Below, one piece after another: positions 1-6,901 of a stretch of 50,160 bases of DNA. Source of the stretch: a virus; the IMG/VR virus record IMGVR_UViG_3300013094_000077, positions 1 through 50,160 of that record. One strand, 5' to 3'. The position numbers and the translations under genes are program-made. The notes beneath the pieces were generated by a model that saw only the letters and a list, made by a program, of their open reading frames with translations, was not told the origin of the DNA and searched no databases. The number at the start of each line of letters is the position of its first letter. Position 1 is the stretch's first letter.

Positions 1-95
1 AGGATGCCGCGCCGGTCAGGATGCCGCGCCGGTCAGGATGCCGCGCCGGTCAGGATGCCGCGCCGGTCAGGATGCCGCGCCGGTCAGGATGCCGA
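1..95. repeat. GC-rich 17-bp tandem repeat
   Basis: The unit AGGATGCCGCGCCGGTC occurs five times head to tail (1-85), followed by a partial sixth copy ending in an A-run. It begins at the first base of the window, so the array may extend further left. It is far more GC-rich than the phage average. Because 17 is not a multiple of three, successive copies are read in different frames, and the open frame through it is probably incidental. Its role is unknown; it could be a minisatellite, a protein-binding array or an assembly-edge artefact. Confidence 0.9.
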
Positions 96-201
96 AAAAA
101 ATAAATTGAAAAAAAAGTTGACGCGAAAGCAATTTTCGGCGAAACTCTTTTCATCGGCAAGACGCCGAAACAAAAAACAAACAAACAAACAAAAAAAGAC
201 A

Positions 202-564
202 ATGAAAAATTCAAAACTAAACAAAGCAAACTGCGGCTCAAAAATCACTTGGATTAGACTTTCGCAAGCTAACCGCCGCCCAAGCGCGGTTGAAAAGGCG
301 ATTGAGCGTAACGCGCGAAAAACTTTCCGCAAGTCTGTGGGTGCAGCCCTCGCCAAGTTTGCTGCAACTATCCACGCCGAAACGGAGCCCGCGCGCGAAT
401 TGTTCCGCGAATTAGACAAGATGATTTCGGCGGGTGGCAATGTCCTGCCCAGCTTGGCCCGCCAGCGCCCAGTCCCGACCTATGGCAAGCAATCCCCGCC
501 GCCCTTGCCCGTTGGCTTGCCCATGCCCTCAAACAAAGTTTTGAACCCGAAATTCTCTGTCTAA
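202..564 (+). CDS. Small basic hypothetical protein
   Basis: This is an unrecognised protein of 120 residues. The frame is open back to position 4 through the 17-bp repeats, but the ATG at 202 is preferred because it follows an A-rich tract and avoids translating the repeat. The N-terminal half is rich in Lys and Arg and looks helical (residues about 25-80). The C-terminal third is rich in Pro and likely disordered, with a run of prolines near residue 95. Base composition is clearly richer in GC than the phage genes that follow. The next gene starts 13 bases downstream, so the two probably form one transcript ending at the terminator near 860. Function is unknown. Confidence 0.55.
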   Translation: MKNSKLNKANCGSKITWIRLSQANRRPSAVEKAIERNARKTFRKSVGAALAKFAATIHAETEPARELFRELDKMISAGGNVLPSLARQRPVPTYGKQSPPPLPVGLPMPSNKVLNPKFSV

Positions 565-577
565 TAATAGGACATTT

Positions 578-850
578 ATGTTATTCACCAACGAAAGCGG
601 GACTTTTGAACATTGCCAAAATTTGCCTTGCCCAGCTTGCGGGCTCCCGCTGGCCCGTAGTGTGGGCGCGCCCATTGGTTCGGTCTTTGTTTATTGTCCG
701 CACGGGGTTTGCAAGTCCCAAATTTGCAATAATGGCGCAACGGGTCGGGACGTTGAAACGGCGCGGGAAATTATCGCGACAAAGTTTGAAGGGTTGACGC
801 CCACAACGCCTGACTGGGAAAATTCTGAAATTGCCCAGCTTGTCAAATAA
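578..850 (+). CDS. Small zinc-ribbon-like hypothetical protein
   Basis: This 90-residue protein is of unknown function. A CPACG knuckle near residues 18-22 and a second group of cysteines (C-P-H-G-V-C, then another Cys, near 40-50) form a likely zinc ribbon, which would suggest nucleic-acid or protein binding. The rest is short and acidic towards the C-terminus. Composition is GC-rich like its upstream partner at 202-564 and unlike the rest of the window. A strong intrinsic terminator lies ten bases after the stop codon, so this is the last gene of its transcript. The ATG at 578 is the first in frame. Confidence 0.6.
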   Translation: MLFTNESGTFEHCQNLPCPACGLPLARSVGAPIGSVFVYCPHGVCKSQICNNGATGRDVETAREIIATKFEGLTPTTPDWENSEIAQLVK

Positions 851-859
851 AAAATCACG

Positions 860-893
860 CCGCGCGGGGATAATACTCCGCGCGGATTTTTTT
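860..893 (+). terminator. Rho-independent terminator
   Basis: CCGCGCGG at 860-867 pairs with the identical self-complementary sequence at 878-885; the stem can extend by two pairs into the AT-rich loop. Seven T residues follow at 887-893. It sits just after the stop at 850 and would end the two-gene GC-rich transcript. Confidence 0.85.
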
Positions 894-910
894 AGCTATA
901 CTAATAGTAG

Positions 911-949
911 GCCGCCTAATTTTGGAAAATTAGCGCGGCTAATTTTTTT
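911..949 (+). terminator. Second intrinsic terminator or bidirectional hairpin
   Basis: GCCGC (911-915) pairs with GCGGC (935-939), and CTAATTTT (916-923) pairs with AAAATTAG (926-933), leaving a bulged C at 934 and a two-base loop. A T-tract follows at 943-949. Together with the hairpin 25 bases upstream it makes a double terminator that insulates the GC-rich genes from the AT-rich region to the right. Confidence 0.75.
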
Positions 950-1011
950 CGGGCGACCGCGAGGTGGTCAAAATAAATACTCGAATAATTATTAATCTAT
1001 TAATTCAGAAA

Positions 1012-1041
1012 TTCTATCTTTATATTCTATCTTTCTATCTT
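1012..1041. repeat. Triple TTCTATCTT direct repeat
   Basis: TTCTATCTT occurs at 1012-1020, 1025-1033 and 1033-1041, the last two overlapping by one base. The repeats lie in non-coding DNA ahead of the small zinc-finger genes. They could be binding sites, or simple low-complexity sequence. Confidence 0.5.
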
Positions 1042-1143
1042 CTATATATATTAAACATATACTCTATACTTATATTTCTATTTTATCATTTCTTTATTAT
1101 TAATATTTATAAAAAAACAAAAAAATCCGAGGGGATATTTTAG

Positions 1144-1172
1144 TTTAAAGTTTTTCAGAAATCCACTATAGT
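1144..1172 (+). promoter_or_regulatory. Possible sigma70-type promoter
   Basis: TTTAAA (1144-1149) and TATAGT (1167-1172) are separated by exactly 17 bases and lie just upstream of the ATG at 1179. Such AT-rich matches arise easily by chance here, and transcription would start almost at the start codon. Confidence 0.3.
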
Positions 1173-1178
1173 AATTAT

Positions 1179-1430
1179 ATGACTAATATTATCAAATTGT
1201 GTAAAATTTGTCAACTACATAAACCTGTAGAAGATTTTAGAAAAAATAGTAAATCAAAGGATGGTTTAAAATCATATTGTATTATATGTGATGATGAAAA
1301 GAGCAGAGAAAATTATTTGAAAAATAGAGAAAAAAGACTTAAAGGGGCCGCCGAGTGGAATGCGGCCAATCCTGAAAAAGTAAAAGAATATAAAAGTAAA
1401 TATTATGGAGAAGGCCGAACTGATTTCTAG
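1179..1430 (+). CDS. Small zinc-finger protein
   Basis: This 83-residue basic protein has two cysteine knuckles, CKIC (residues 8-11) and CIIC (about 34-37), separated by a Lys-rich segment of the form K-P-V-E-D-F. Small phage proteins with this layout are common and resemble the zinc-binding part of HNH or endonuclease VII-type nucleases, but no nuclease His-Asn-His motif is visible. It probably binds nucleic acid. It is followed by another gene with the same layout at 1498. The reading frame overlaps the start of a short membrane peptide at 1405. Confidence 0.7.
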   Translation: MTNIIKLCKICQLHKPVEDFRKNSKSKDGLKSYCIICDDEKSRENYLKNREKRLKGAAEWNAANPEKVKEYKSKYYGEGRTDF

Positions 1431-1497
1431 GATTTTGATATCTTTGTTTGTGGTTGGATATTTATTGTATTATTTTTCAATAAAAGAAAGGGATTGA
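1405..1497 (+). CDS. Possible 30-residue single-span membrane peptide
   Basis: ATG at 1405 opens a frame of 30 codons ending in TGA at 1495-1497. The peptide has a short polar N-terminus, an uninterrupted hydrophobic stretch of about 17 residues (L-I-S-L-F-V-V-G-Y-L-L-Y-Y-F), and a charged tail, as expected of a small bitopic membrane protein. It overlaps the end of the 1179 gene in another frame. The next gene begins in the same frame at the codon right after this stop. Small membrane peptides are frequent in phages (holin-like, inhibitor-like), but nothing here fixes a role. It may be a chance open frame. Confidence 0.35.
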   Translation: MEKAELISRILISLFVVGYLLYYFSIKERD

Positions 1498-1833
1498 TTG
1501 AGTTCTTTTTATATCAATAAAGACGGGGACTATATTTACGATAAGGTTTGCTCGAAATGCAAAGAGAATAAAAAACTCGACGAATTCAGCAGATTAAAAA
1601 ACAATAAAAAGGACGGGCGGCAATCGCTTTGTAAAAAATGTGCCTATGAAGAATTTAAAATTTTCAGAAAAAACAATAAAGATAGAGTAATGCAAAGCGT
1701 GAGGAAATGGGATTTAAAAAATAAAGAAAAAATGAAACAAAAAAAAATTCAAAAATTAAAAGAGAAAAACCCGAACTATTCTCCTAGGGTTAAAATACCG
1801 GACGACGACTACAATCCGTTTTTAGAACTTTAA
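1498..1833 (+). CDS. Small zinc-finger protein
   Basis: This 111-residue Lys-rich protein carries CSKC (about residues 18-21) and CKKC (about 45-48) with the spacing seen in the 1179 product, so the two are probably diverged copies. The second half is a highly charged helix followed by an acidic end. No in-frame ATG is available. The TTG at 1498, preceded by GAAAGG at 1486-1491, is the best start, and it lies immediately after the TGA of the small upstream frame. The 3' end overlaps the end of the opposite-strand gene by four bases. Nucleic-acid binding is inferred from the cysteine pattern only. Confidence 0.65.
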   Translation: MSSFYINKDGDYIYDKVCSKCKENKKLDEFSRLKNNKKDGRQSLCKKCAYEEFKIFRKNNKDRVMQSVRKWDLKNKEKMKQKKIQKLKEKNPNYSPRVKIPDDDYNPFLEL

Positions 1834-4481
1834 TAGATAATTACTTCATTAATTTCTATATAGTTTACTATTGGAGTATATGGGCTATATCCAGATATAG
1901 AACAAATACTGACTTTAGTAACTCCGGTTATTACTGGGGTTGAATAGTAAAATCCAGAAAGATTGACGTATGAGCTATCGTATGCGACCGAATTACCTTG
2001 GTAGATTCTAACTCTTCCAGTTGGCGGAATTATTCCACTTCCTAAAGCGGTCAGCCCATTATATAGTCCAGTGAAGTTTGGATTGATTGATATGTTGGAT
2101 ACATTTATGTATTTGTTGGATGGAGTTACAAAAGATATGCTGCCGGTAAACCCGGTTGCGGTAACAATCGGTGGCGAAGGAGTCAATTGTTTACCAGTTG
2201 GAACTATTGGTATAACGGCGGTTGTATATTGAGAGCCATCTATAGCCAAAGCAGCGGGATTAGATGTATTAGACAATGATGTGAATCCGTAAATTAAACT
2301 TCCGGCTGGGGCATTTGTAGTGTATGACGCAGTTAAAGAGGACGCCAAATTAACCGGCGGCAATACCGTAAACTCCCCATACAAATAAGCGGTTCCAGCC
2401 GAATTTGAAACCAATATATCGTAAGAGCCGGTGGAGCCGGTTATCTGTATATTATTTAATAATAAAGACTGACCATTTGAGGAATAATTAAAATTTGATA
2501 GGCCGAATTTATGGCTATCACCACTAACTCCGCCAGTAATAGAAACGTAGTAAGGCAATCCATAAAAATAATTCAAATTATTTCCGACGACCAAAAGATT
2601 GAAAACTTGGTATTTGTTTACGACAAGTGGGGAGGCATAATATATGGATGGTTGGCCGATAACTGTAAACTGGTTTCTGCTAGAATACGATGATATTCCA
2701 TCTGGCGAGTAGATATATATGTAAGGATTTGAATTATCAACATTAAATGGGACGCTTCCTGTTAATGCGCCGGTATAATTGGCTCCAGATAAATAAAATA
2801 CGCTATTAACACCGCAAACATTAACCAAATATCCTCCGCTATATGGAAATAGATATCCGGTATCAACTTTTGTGTATATAGCTAAATTTGAACCTGCGAA
2901 TCCGCTTGAAGAGCTAAATCCATAAATCGGAACAACAGGATTATAATATGAGTATGATTGAGCTAATCCGCCGGATGAAAAAACAGATATAATCCCAGAA
3001 GGAAATCCGGCACCAACCGAAGGAGTGACGCAGGAAATAGATTGATTGCTATTGACTGTAAAAGACGGGGACTGTATGTTATTAAAATATACTCCTGTAG
3101 TTCCGGTAAAATTTATTCCAGATAAATTTATGGTATCTAGCCATTGTCCAGTTTGAGGATTAATTGAGTATATAAATGGCTGGAAAAAAAATGAATTAAA
3201 AGAGCCGCTGGTGTTTCTTGAATTTGATGATACTGTTATTGGGCCAGACAATCCATTTTGCGGTATATTGCTCAATATTGTTTGAGGGTCTTTTACTATA
3301 AAGGAACTTTTAACACCACCAAAAAAAACATCAGAAACTCTTATAAAATTACTTCCGCTTATTGTTACGTTTGAGCCTATTGCGCCTGTATTGTTAGATA
3401 TTCCGCTTATTGATATACTTGGATATTGGAAATTTATAATATTCGGGTATATGTAATTTCCAGCACTTGTATATACAGTTAATATATCATTTGATATATT
3501 GAATTGATTTGGGCAAATTATCTGGTCATAGGCGGTGGTTCTATTTATTGAGTATCCGGTTATTAATGTATCTCCAACGTATATTTTGTCAAGATATGTT
3601 TTTGAACCATCGCTACTCAATAAAGGAAAAAATCCAGAATTAAAATTAATTGTAAAATTATTAGCGCCAGTTAATACTGAAAATATATATCCATTTTGAT
3701 TGAGATGGTTTTGAGATATTTTTATTTCTGAAGTGTGGTATGAATCTGAGCTAATCGAGAATCTCTTTTGAGATATTATGCCTGAGCATCCAATTGTTTC
3801 GTATATTCCAGTATTAAATGGATTTTGAAATACAAAATTGCAACCAAAATTTTCTCCTGAAACTGGTATGTTCAAATTTGAATTATCAGATAAAATAGTT
3901 GACTCAATTTTTCTTTCATTAAAAAAGACGAAATCCGATTTGTATGGTATCGCGCCCGTATCGTTATATAAGTAAGATGGTTTTACTGAATTTGAATAAA
4001 GAAATGAAGCTTTTAAAAAATTGTTAACTGGGGTAACGGTAAAATTAGATAGATTATTTATTAATAAATCAGAAGAGCGCAATATAAATCCAGTATTGTT
4101 TGTTGGATTGGATTGAGTTATTGAGCCTGTAATTTGGTCAAAGAATGTTATTGTGGCGTCAACATAAACGGGCGAATTAGGCTCGACATCCAAAGAGTAT
4201 TTTGTTAAATATCCGTAGTTAAACGAAAGGCCCGCTATATTTCCAGTGATGTTATCTCTTTCGTCTGTATAAATGAACTGCTTTAAATAATCAAATCCCG
4301 TAAGATAATATCTTAAATTTAATTCCCCAACCCAAGGAGATGATATCAATTGATGTTCTGTAAATCTGTTATTGTATTTATAGTTTGGCGTGGTTGATAT
4401 TTCAGAGGAAATGTCAATATTGTCAGCAAGGAAACTTTTGCCGTTTATTGATACCGGAATCTTTTTAAAACTATAAAACAT
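1830..4481 (-). CDS. Tail-tube-like protein with IPT/TIG repeats
   Basis: This 883-residue protein is Ser, Asn, Gly and Tyr rich, with hardly any charge, typical of extracellular virion beta proteins. Residues about 1-135 share a pattern with the two upstream genes and the tail tube: an early strand of the form E-L-N-L-R-Y, then G-Y-L-T-K-Y-S-L...P-N-S...D-A-T-I-T-F. The middle (about 350-650) contains several immunoglobulin-like IPT/TIG repeats, recognisable as G-S-N-V-T-I-S-G-S-N-F followed by V-x-F-G-G-V. The remainder is also beta-rich. It is the last gene of a three-gene leftward operon, eight bases after its neighbour. A role as a decorated tail or baseplate component is inferred; surface adhesion through the TIG repeats is possible. 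Confidence 0.75.
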   Translation of the reverse strand: MFYSFKKIPVSINGKSFLADNIDISSEISTTPNYKYNNRFTEHQLISSPWVGELNLRYYLTGFDYLKQFIYTDERDNITGNIAGLSFNYGYLTKYSLDVEPNSPVYVDATITFFDQITGSITQSNPTNNTGFILRSSDLLINNLSNFTVTPVNNFLKASFLYSNSVKPSYLYNDTGAIPYKSDFVFFNERKIESTILSDNSNLNIPVSGENFGCNFVFQNPFNTGIYETIGCSGIISQKRFSISSDSYHTSEIKISQNHLNQNGYIFSVLTGANNFTINFNSGFFPLLSSDGSKTYLDKIYVGDTLITGYSINRTTAYDQIICPNQFNISNDILTVYTSAGNYIYPNIINFQYPSISISGISNNTGAIGSNVTISGSNFIRVSDVFFGGVKSSFIVKDPQTILSNIPQNGLSGPITVSSNSRNTSGSFNSFFFQPFIYSINPQTGQWLDTINLSGINFTGTTGVYFNNIQSPSFTVNSNQSISCVTPSVGAGFPSGIISVFSSGGLAQSYSYYNPVVPIYGFSSSSGFAGSNLAIYTKVDTGYLFPYSGGYLVNVCGVNSVFYLSGANYTGALTGSVPFNVDNSNPYIYIYSPDGISSYSSRNQFTVIGQPSIYYASPLVVNKYQVFNLLVVGNNLNYFYGLPYYVSITGGVSGDSHKFGLSNFNYSSNGQSLLLNNIQITGSTGSYDILVSNSAGTAYLYGEFTVLPPVNLASSLTASYTTNAPAGSLIYGFTSLSNTSNPAALAIDGSQYTTAVIPIVPTGKQLTPSPPIVTATGFTGSISFVTPSNKYINVSNISINPNFTGLYNGLTALGSGIIPPTGRVRIYQGNSVAYDSSYVNLSGFYYSTPVITGVTKVSICSISGYSPYTPIVNYIEINEVIIY

Positions 4482-4489
4482 AAATAAAA

Positions 4490-5308
4490 TTAACTTGTCC
4501 TACTGAATGATAGCGAATGGAGTATCAAATTATCAGTAGATATTTCGACTCCCGCCTCTTGCTGTATAAATCCAGTTAAAGGTATCATTATATTATTAGA
4601 GTTATTACCATTGAAAACATTTGATATTGGCTGAATGTTTAAATTTTGAAGTCCCGGATATATATTCTCGAATATGTTTCCGGTATAATTAACATTGAAT
4701 TGAGATTCAGTTAAAATATCTAGAGATTCAACTATTGCGTCGGAATAAACTTGGCAAGGGAACGGATTGGAAAGACTATAAATTGGTTTTATGCCTAAAT
4801 CAACTGAATAACTTGATTGTATTAAACTTGGTGATAGGTTGGTTGAGCCTGATAAAAATTGGGCAGACCAATAATGAGCTATGCCGGATGAATTGCTGGT
4901 ATCATAATAAGAGGAGTCGTTGGAGTTTTGACCAGTGAAATTTCCGGTTATTGGATTATAAACTTTGAATGTAGCATCGGCTTTAACCAAGGAGTTAGGG
5001 TAAAGTTTAAAAGAAAAAGATGATAAGTATCCGCTGACAGAAACTCCGCCGATTGAAATATTAACAGGATTTGAAATGCTTCTGTCGTATTTTTGACCAG
5101 TTATAACTTTGTAGCATGGTTCGTTGTTTGGCTCGAAAAAATAAGAAATCGAAATCTCGGACTCTATTTTTGAAGGAACATTGTTGTATGTCTGATTATT
5201 GTTAAAAACTAAAATGGGTTTTTGTTCAGACTTCTGATTCAAAGTGACTTTATCGGACATTAAAAAACATCCGTTTATATTTAAATTTAAATTATTAAAT
5301 GTAAGCAT
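4490..5308 (-). CDS. Tail-tube-like virion protein
   Basis: This 272-residue uncharged, Ser/Asn-rich protein shares its layout with the genes on either side. An early E-I-S-I-S-Y strand is followed by G-Y-L-S-S-F-S-F...P-N-S-L-V-K-A-D-A-T-F-K-V-Y (about residues 95-120), then S-Y-S-V-D-L near 170, and a final beta region. The same order of motifs is present in the main tail tube (27553-28725), so this is called a paralogue of tube fold. Its start codon lies one base after the stop of the upstream gene (TGA-T-ATG), indicating coupled translation. It is probably a minor tail, decoration or baseplate protein; no enzymatic motif is seen. Confidence 0.7.
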   Translation of the reverse strand: MLTFNNLNLNINGCFLMSDKVTLNQKSEQKPILVFNNNQTYNNVPSKIESEISISYFFEPNNEPCYKVITGQKYDRSISNPVNISIGGVSVSGYLSSFSFKLYPNSLVKADATFKVYNPITGNFTGQNSNDSSYYDTSNSSGIAHYWSAQFLSGSTNLSPSLIQSSYSVDLGIKPIYSLSNPFPCQVYSDAIVESLDILTESQFNVNYTGNIFENIYPGLQNLNIQPISNVFNGNNSNNIMIPLTGFIQQEAGVEISTDNLILHSLSFSRTS

Positions 5309-5309
5309 A

Positions 5310-6290
5310 TCAAAAACTTCCGAAATCTACATTTCCTGTTGGAGATAGATTAACATATCCAAAATCAAGATAATAATTTATTCCGCTGGCTACGAATCCA
5401 AAATCAAGGAATGAATTAGGGGATTTATCTGTATAGTTAAATATTTGACCTACATAAGTCCTTCTTATGGAAACACTTGAGTCGGCATTTATGGCTCTGG
5501 ATTGAGAAACCATTGTTGCATTTTTTAAGAAATATTTATTCATCAATAAATAATTTCTATTAGCGTAAACATCAATCTCTAAATTCTGAATTATTTTGGA
5601 ATTGGCAAAATTATTTAATTTATAATCGTTAAATGACAGGTCTGGTTCAAAAGTAATGTCGCAAGAAAAGTTTATTGGGTAAATTATTTCGGCTCTTTTG
5701 AACGGTGGGTATCCTATGTTATATATTGGAATTCTGTTTATGTCTATAGAAAAAGAAAAATTTGTAACGCGGTTTCCAGTTGATTCATTTATTGATAAAT
5801 TAATGAAATTTGAATTTCCTATTTCATTATTAAATGGATTTAGCCCCCCAGAAATTATTCCAGAATATTGCGAAAAAGATAAAACATCTAAAGAGCCGGT
5901 ATTTATTTGGCCGACATTTGAAAAAAATCTAAATGATGATTTTGATGTTATTAATTGATTCGGTGAAAAATTAAGTGAATAATTCATCAAATACCCAGAG
6001 TTTAAAACGTATGGATATGTGTCTGATAAATTCTTTAATATGAAGAAATTTGAAGGATTGTTTCCCGTTACATATTGAAATAAATCTTCACTGACCAATA
6101 TTGAATCAAGGTTCAAGTCAGCCGATTGCGCCGAATTAACATTTTGGTTTATTGATTTTGAGCCTATTCCTATATAATTAACTGGATAGGCCCCGAAATT
6201 ATTGTCTATTGAATACGATTGTATTCCAAATACCTGAGAGGAATTTAGAAAAAATAGTTGGTCTTTAGCTTTAATCCTGCCAAATGGCAT
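5310..6290 (-). CDS. Tail-tube-like virion protein
   Basis: This 326-residue protein is first in the leftward operon. Motifs in order are A-D-L-N-L-D (about residue 60), G-Y-L-M-N-Y-S-L-N-F (about 102), F-S-F-S-I-D-I-N-R (about 178) followed by a strand ending F-S-C-D-I-T-F, and near the C-terminus F-L-K-N-A-T with a hydrophobic strand. The equivalent sites in the tail tube at 27553 are Y-N-L-S-F-N-L-N and L-K-G-A-K-F, and in 38441-39754 F-D-L-S-L-D-L-N-R and I-R-G-A-K-L. This supports common descent. The start is backed by AAGGATAAGG upstream and by a leftward GTGTAA element 35 bases away. It is a likely structural tail protein of unknown position. Confidence 0.7.
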   Translation of the reverse strand: MPFGRIKAKDQLFFLNSSQVFGIQSYSIDNNFGAYPVNYIGIGSKSINQNVNSAQSADLNLDSILVSEDLFQYVTGNNPSNFFILKNLSDTYPYVLNSGYLMNYSLNFSPNQLITSKSSFRFFSNVGQINTGSLDVLSFSQYSGIISGGLNPFNNEIGNSNFINLSINESTGNRVTNFSFSIDINRIPIYNIGYPPFKRAEIIYPINFSCDITFEPDLSFNDYKLNNFANSKIIQNLEIDVYANRNYLLMNKYFLKNATMVSQSRAINADSSVSIRRTYVGQIFNYTDKSPNSFLDFGFVASGINYYLDFGYVNLSPTGNVDFGSF

Positions 6291-6325
6291 ATAATCTACC
6301 TTATCCTTATTTTATTATTTTATAT

Positions 6326-6345
6326 TTACACGATTATTAGTGTAT
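6326..6345. promoter_or_regulatory. Bidirectional GTGTAA-type promoter candidate
   Basis: An inverted repeat TACAC-N8-GTGTA (6327-6344) sits in the 81-base gap between divergent operons. Read leftward it gives GTGTAAATAT (35 bases before the ATG at 6290). Read rightward it gives GTGTATTTTA (26 bases before the ATG at 6372). The same element recurs at the other operon heads. Confidence 0.5.
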
Positions 6346-6371
6346 TTTATTTAAAAGGAAAAGGTTTTTTA

Positions 6372-6890
6372 ATGCAATATAATATATATTCAATAGATAA
6401 TTGGCAGCCATCAACGAATTATTCTAAAAATTACATAGTTCAAAATAGCGGCCAATATTACTACGCATTCAATAATTTTATCTCGTCGTCGTCCATAAAT
6501 ACCGATATATCAAACGGAAATTTGTTTGGATACGTTTATTATCTAGGCGCTAATAGGCCATTTTTCAATTGGAAGCCCACATATAATTTTTCAAATGAAA
6601 GTCAGCCGAGAGTAAAGAAAATACAATTTGGCGACGGATACTTTCAAAACATACCTGACGGAATAAATAATTTATTGTTGAATTATACTTTTAAATTCGA
6701 GGGAGACTTGGCACAAACAACTGCTATATTACATTTTCTAACAACAAGAAATGGTTGCGAGTCTTTTTGTTTTTTACCTCCCGCGCCAAGAGGTCAAATA
6801 TCAACATTTATTTGTCCAAAATGGACTGATATACAGCCTTTTTTCAATAATTATTCAATAGAATGTAATTTTCAGCAGGTTCCTATATAA
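6372..6890 (+). CDS. M: Minor tail protein, lambda gpM-like
   Basis: This 172-residue protein belongs to the lambda gpM minor-tail family by its central signature: F-x-W-x-P-x-Y, then P-R-V-K-K-I-Q-F-G-D-G-Y, then P-D-G-I-N, and a later F-L-T-T-R-N-G-C-E-S-F with P-P-A-P. In lambda, gpM is part of the tail-tip assembly that precedes tube polymerisation. The first 50 residues are extra relative to the roughly 110-residue family norm and look like a small carbohydrate-binding module (W-Q-P...Y...V-x-N-S-G-Q-Y-Y-Y-A). The ATG at 6372 follows AAAAGGAAAAGG; an upstream in-frame start would overlap the divergent gene. Genes for L, K, I and J follow in lambda order. Confidence 0.85.
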   Translation: MQYNIYSIDNWQPSTNYSKNYIVQNSGQYYYAFNNFISSSSINTDISNGNLFGYVYYLGANRPFFNWKPTYNFSNESQPRVKKIQFGDGYFQNIPDGINNLLLNYTFKFEGDLAQTTAILHFLTTRNGCESFCFLPPAPRGQISTFICPKWTDIQPFFNNYSIECNFQQVPI

Positions 6891-6901
6891 TTTTAAAATA
6901 A

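Larger units (their letters stand above)
950..1178. other. AT-rich non-coding control region
   Basis: No plausible gene is visible here. With the terminators it completes a gene-free stretch of about 330 bases between 851 and 1178. After about 975 it is almost entirely A and T, contains the TTCTATCTT repeats at 1012-1041, and ends in a promoter-like pair of hexamers before the ATG at 1179. It marks the sharp change from GC-rich to AT-rich DNA. Confidence 0.6.

Noticed and set aside
4-201. N-terminal extension of the first gene through the 17-bp repeats
   Set aside because: The repeat is read in shifting frames and the ATG at 202 follows an A-rich leader; an open frame through GC-rich repeats without stops is expected by chance.
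1495-1500. TGA reassigned as a sense codon fusing the micro-ORF to the zinc-finger gene
   Set aside because: TGA is used as an ordinary stop elsewhere (for example 5310-5312 and 22924-22926), so a changed code is unlikely; kept only as a readthrough option.
6258-6371. Longer start for the M-like gene with a hydrophobic N-terminus
   Set aside because: It would overlap the start of the divergent gene and its promoter region; the ATG at 6372 has a ribosome site and fits the family.
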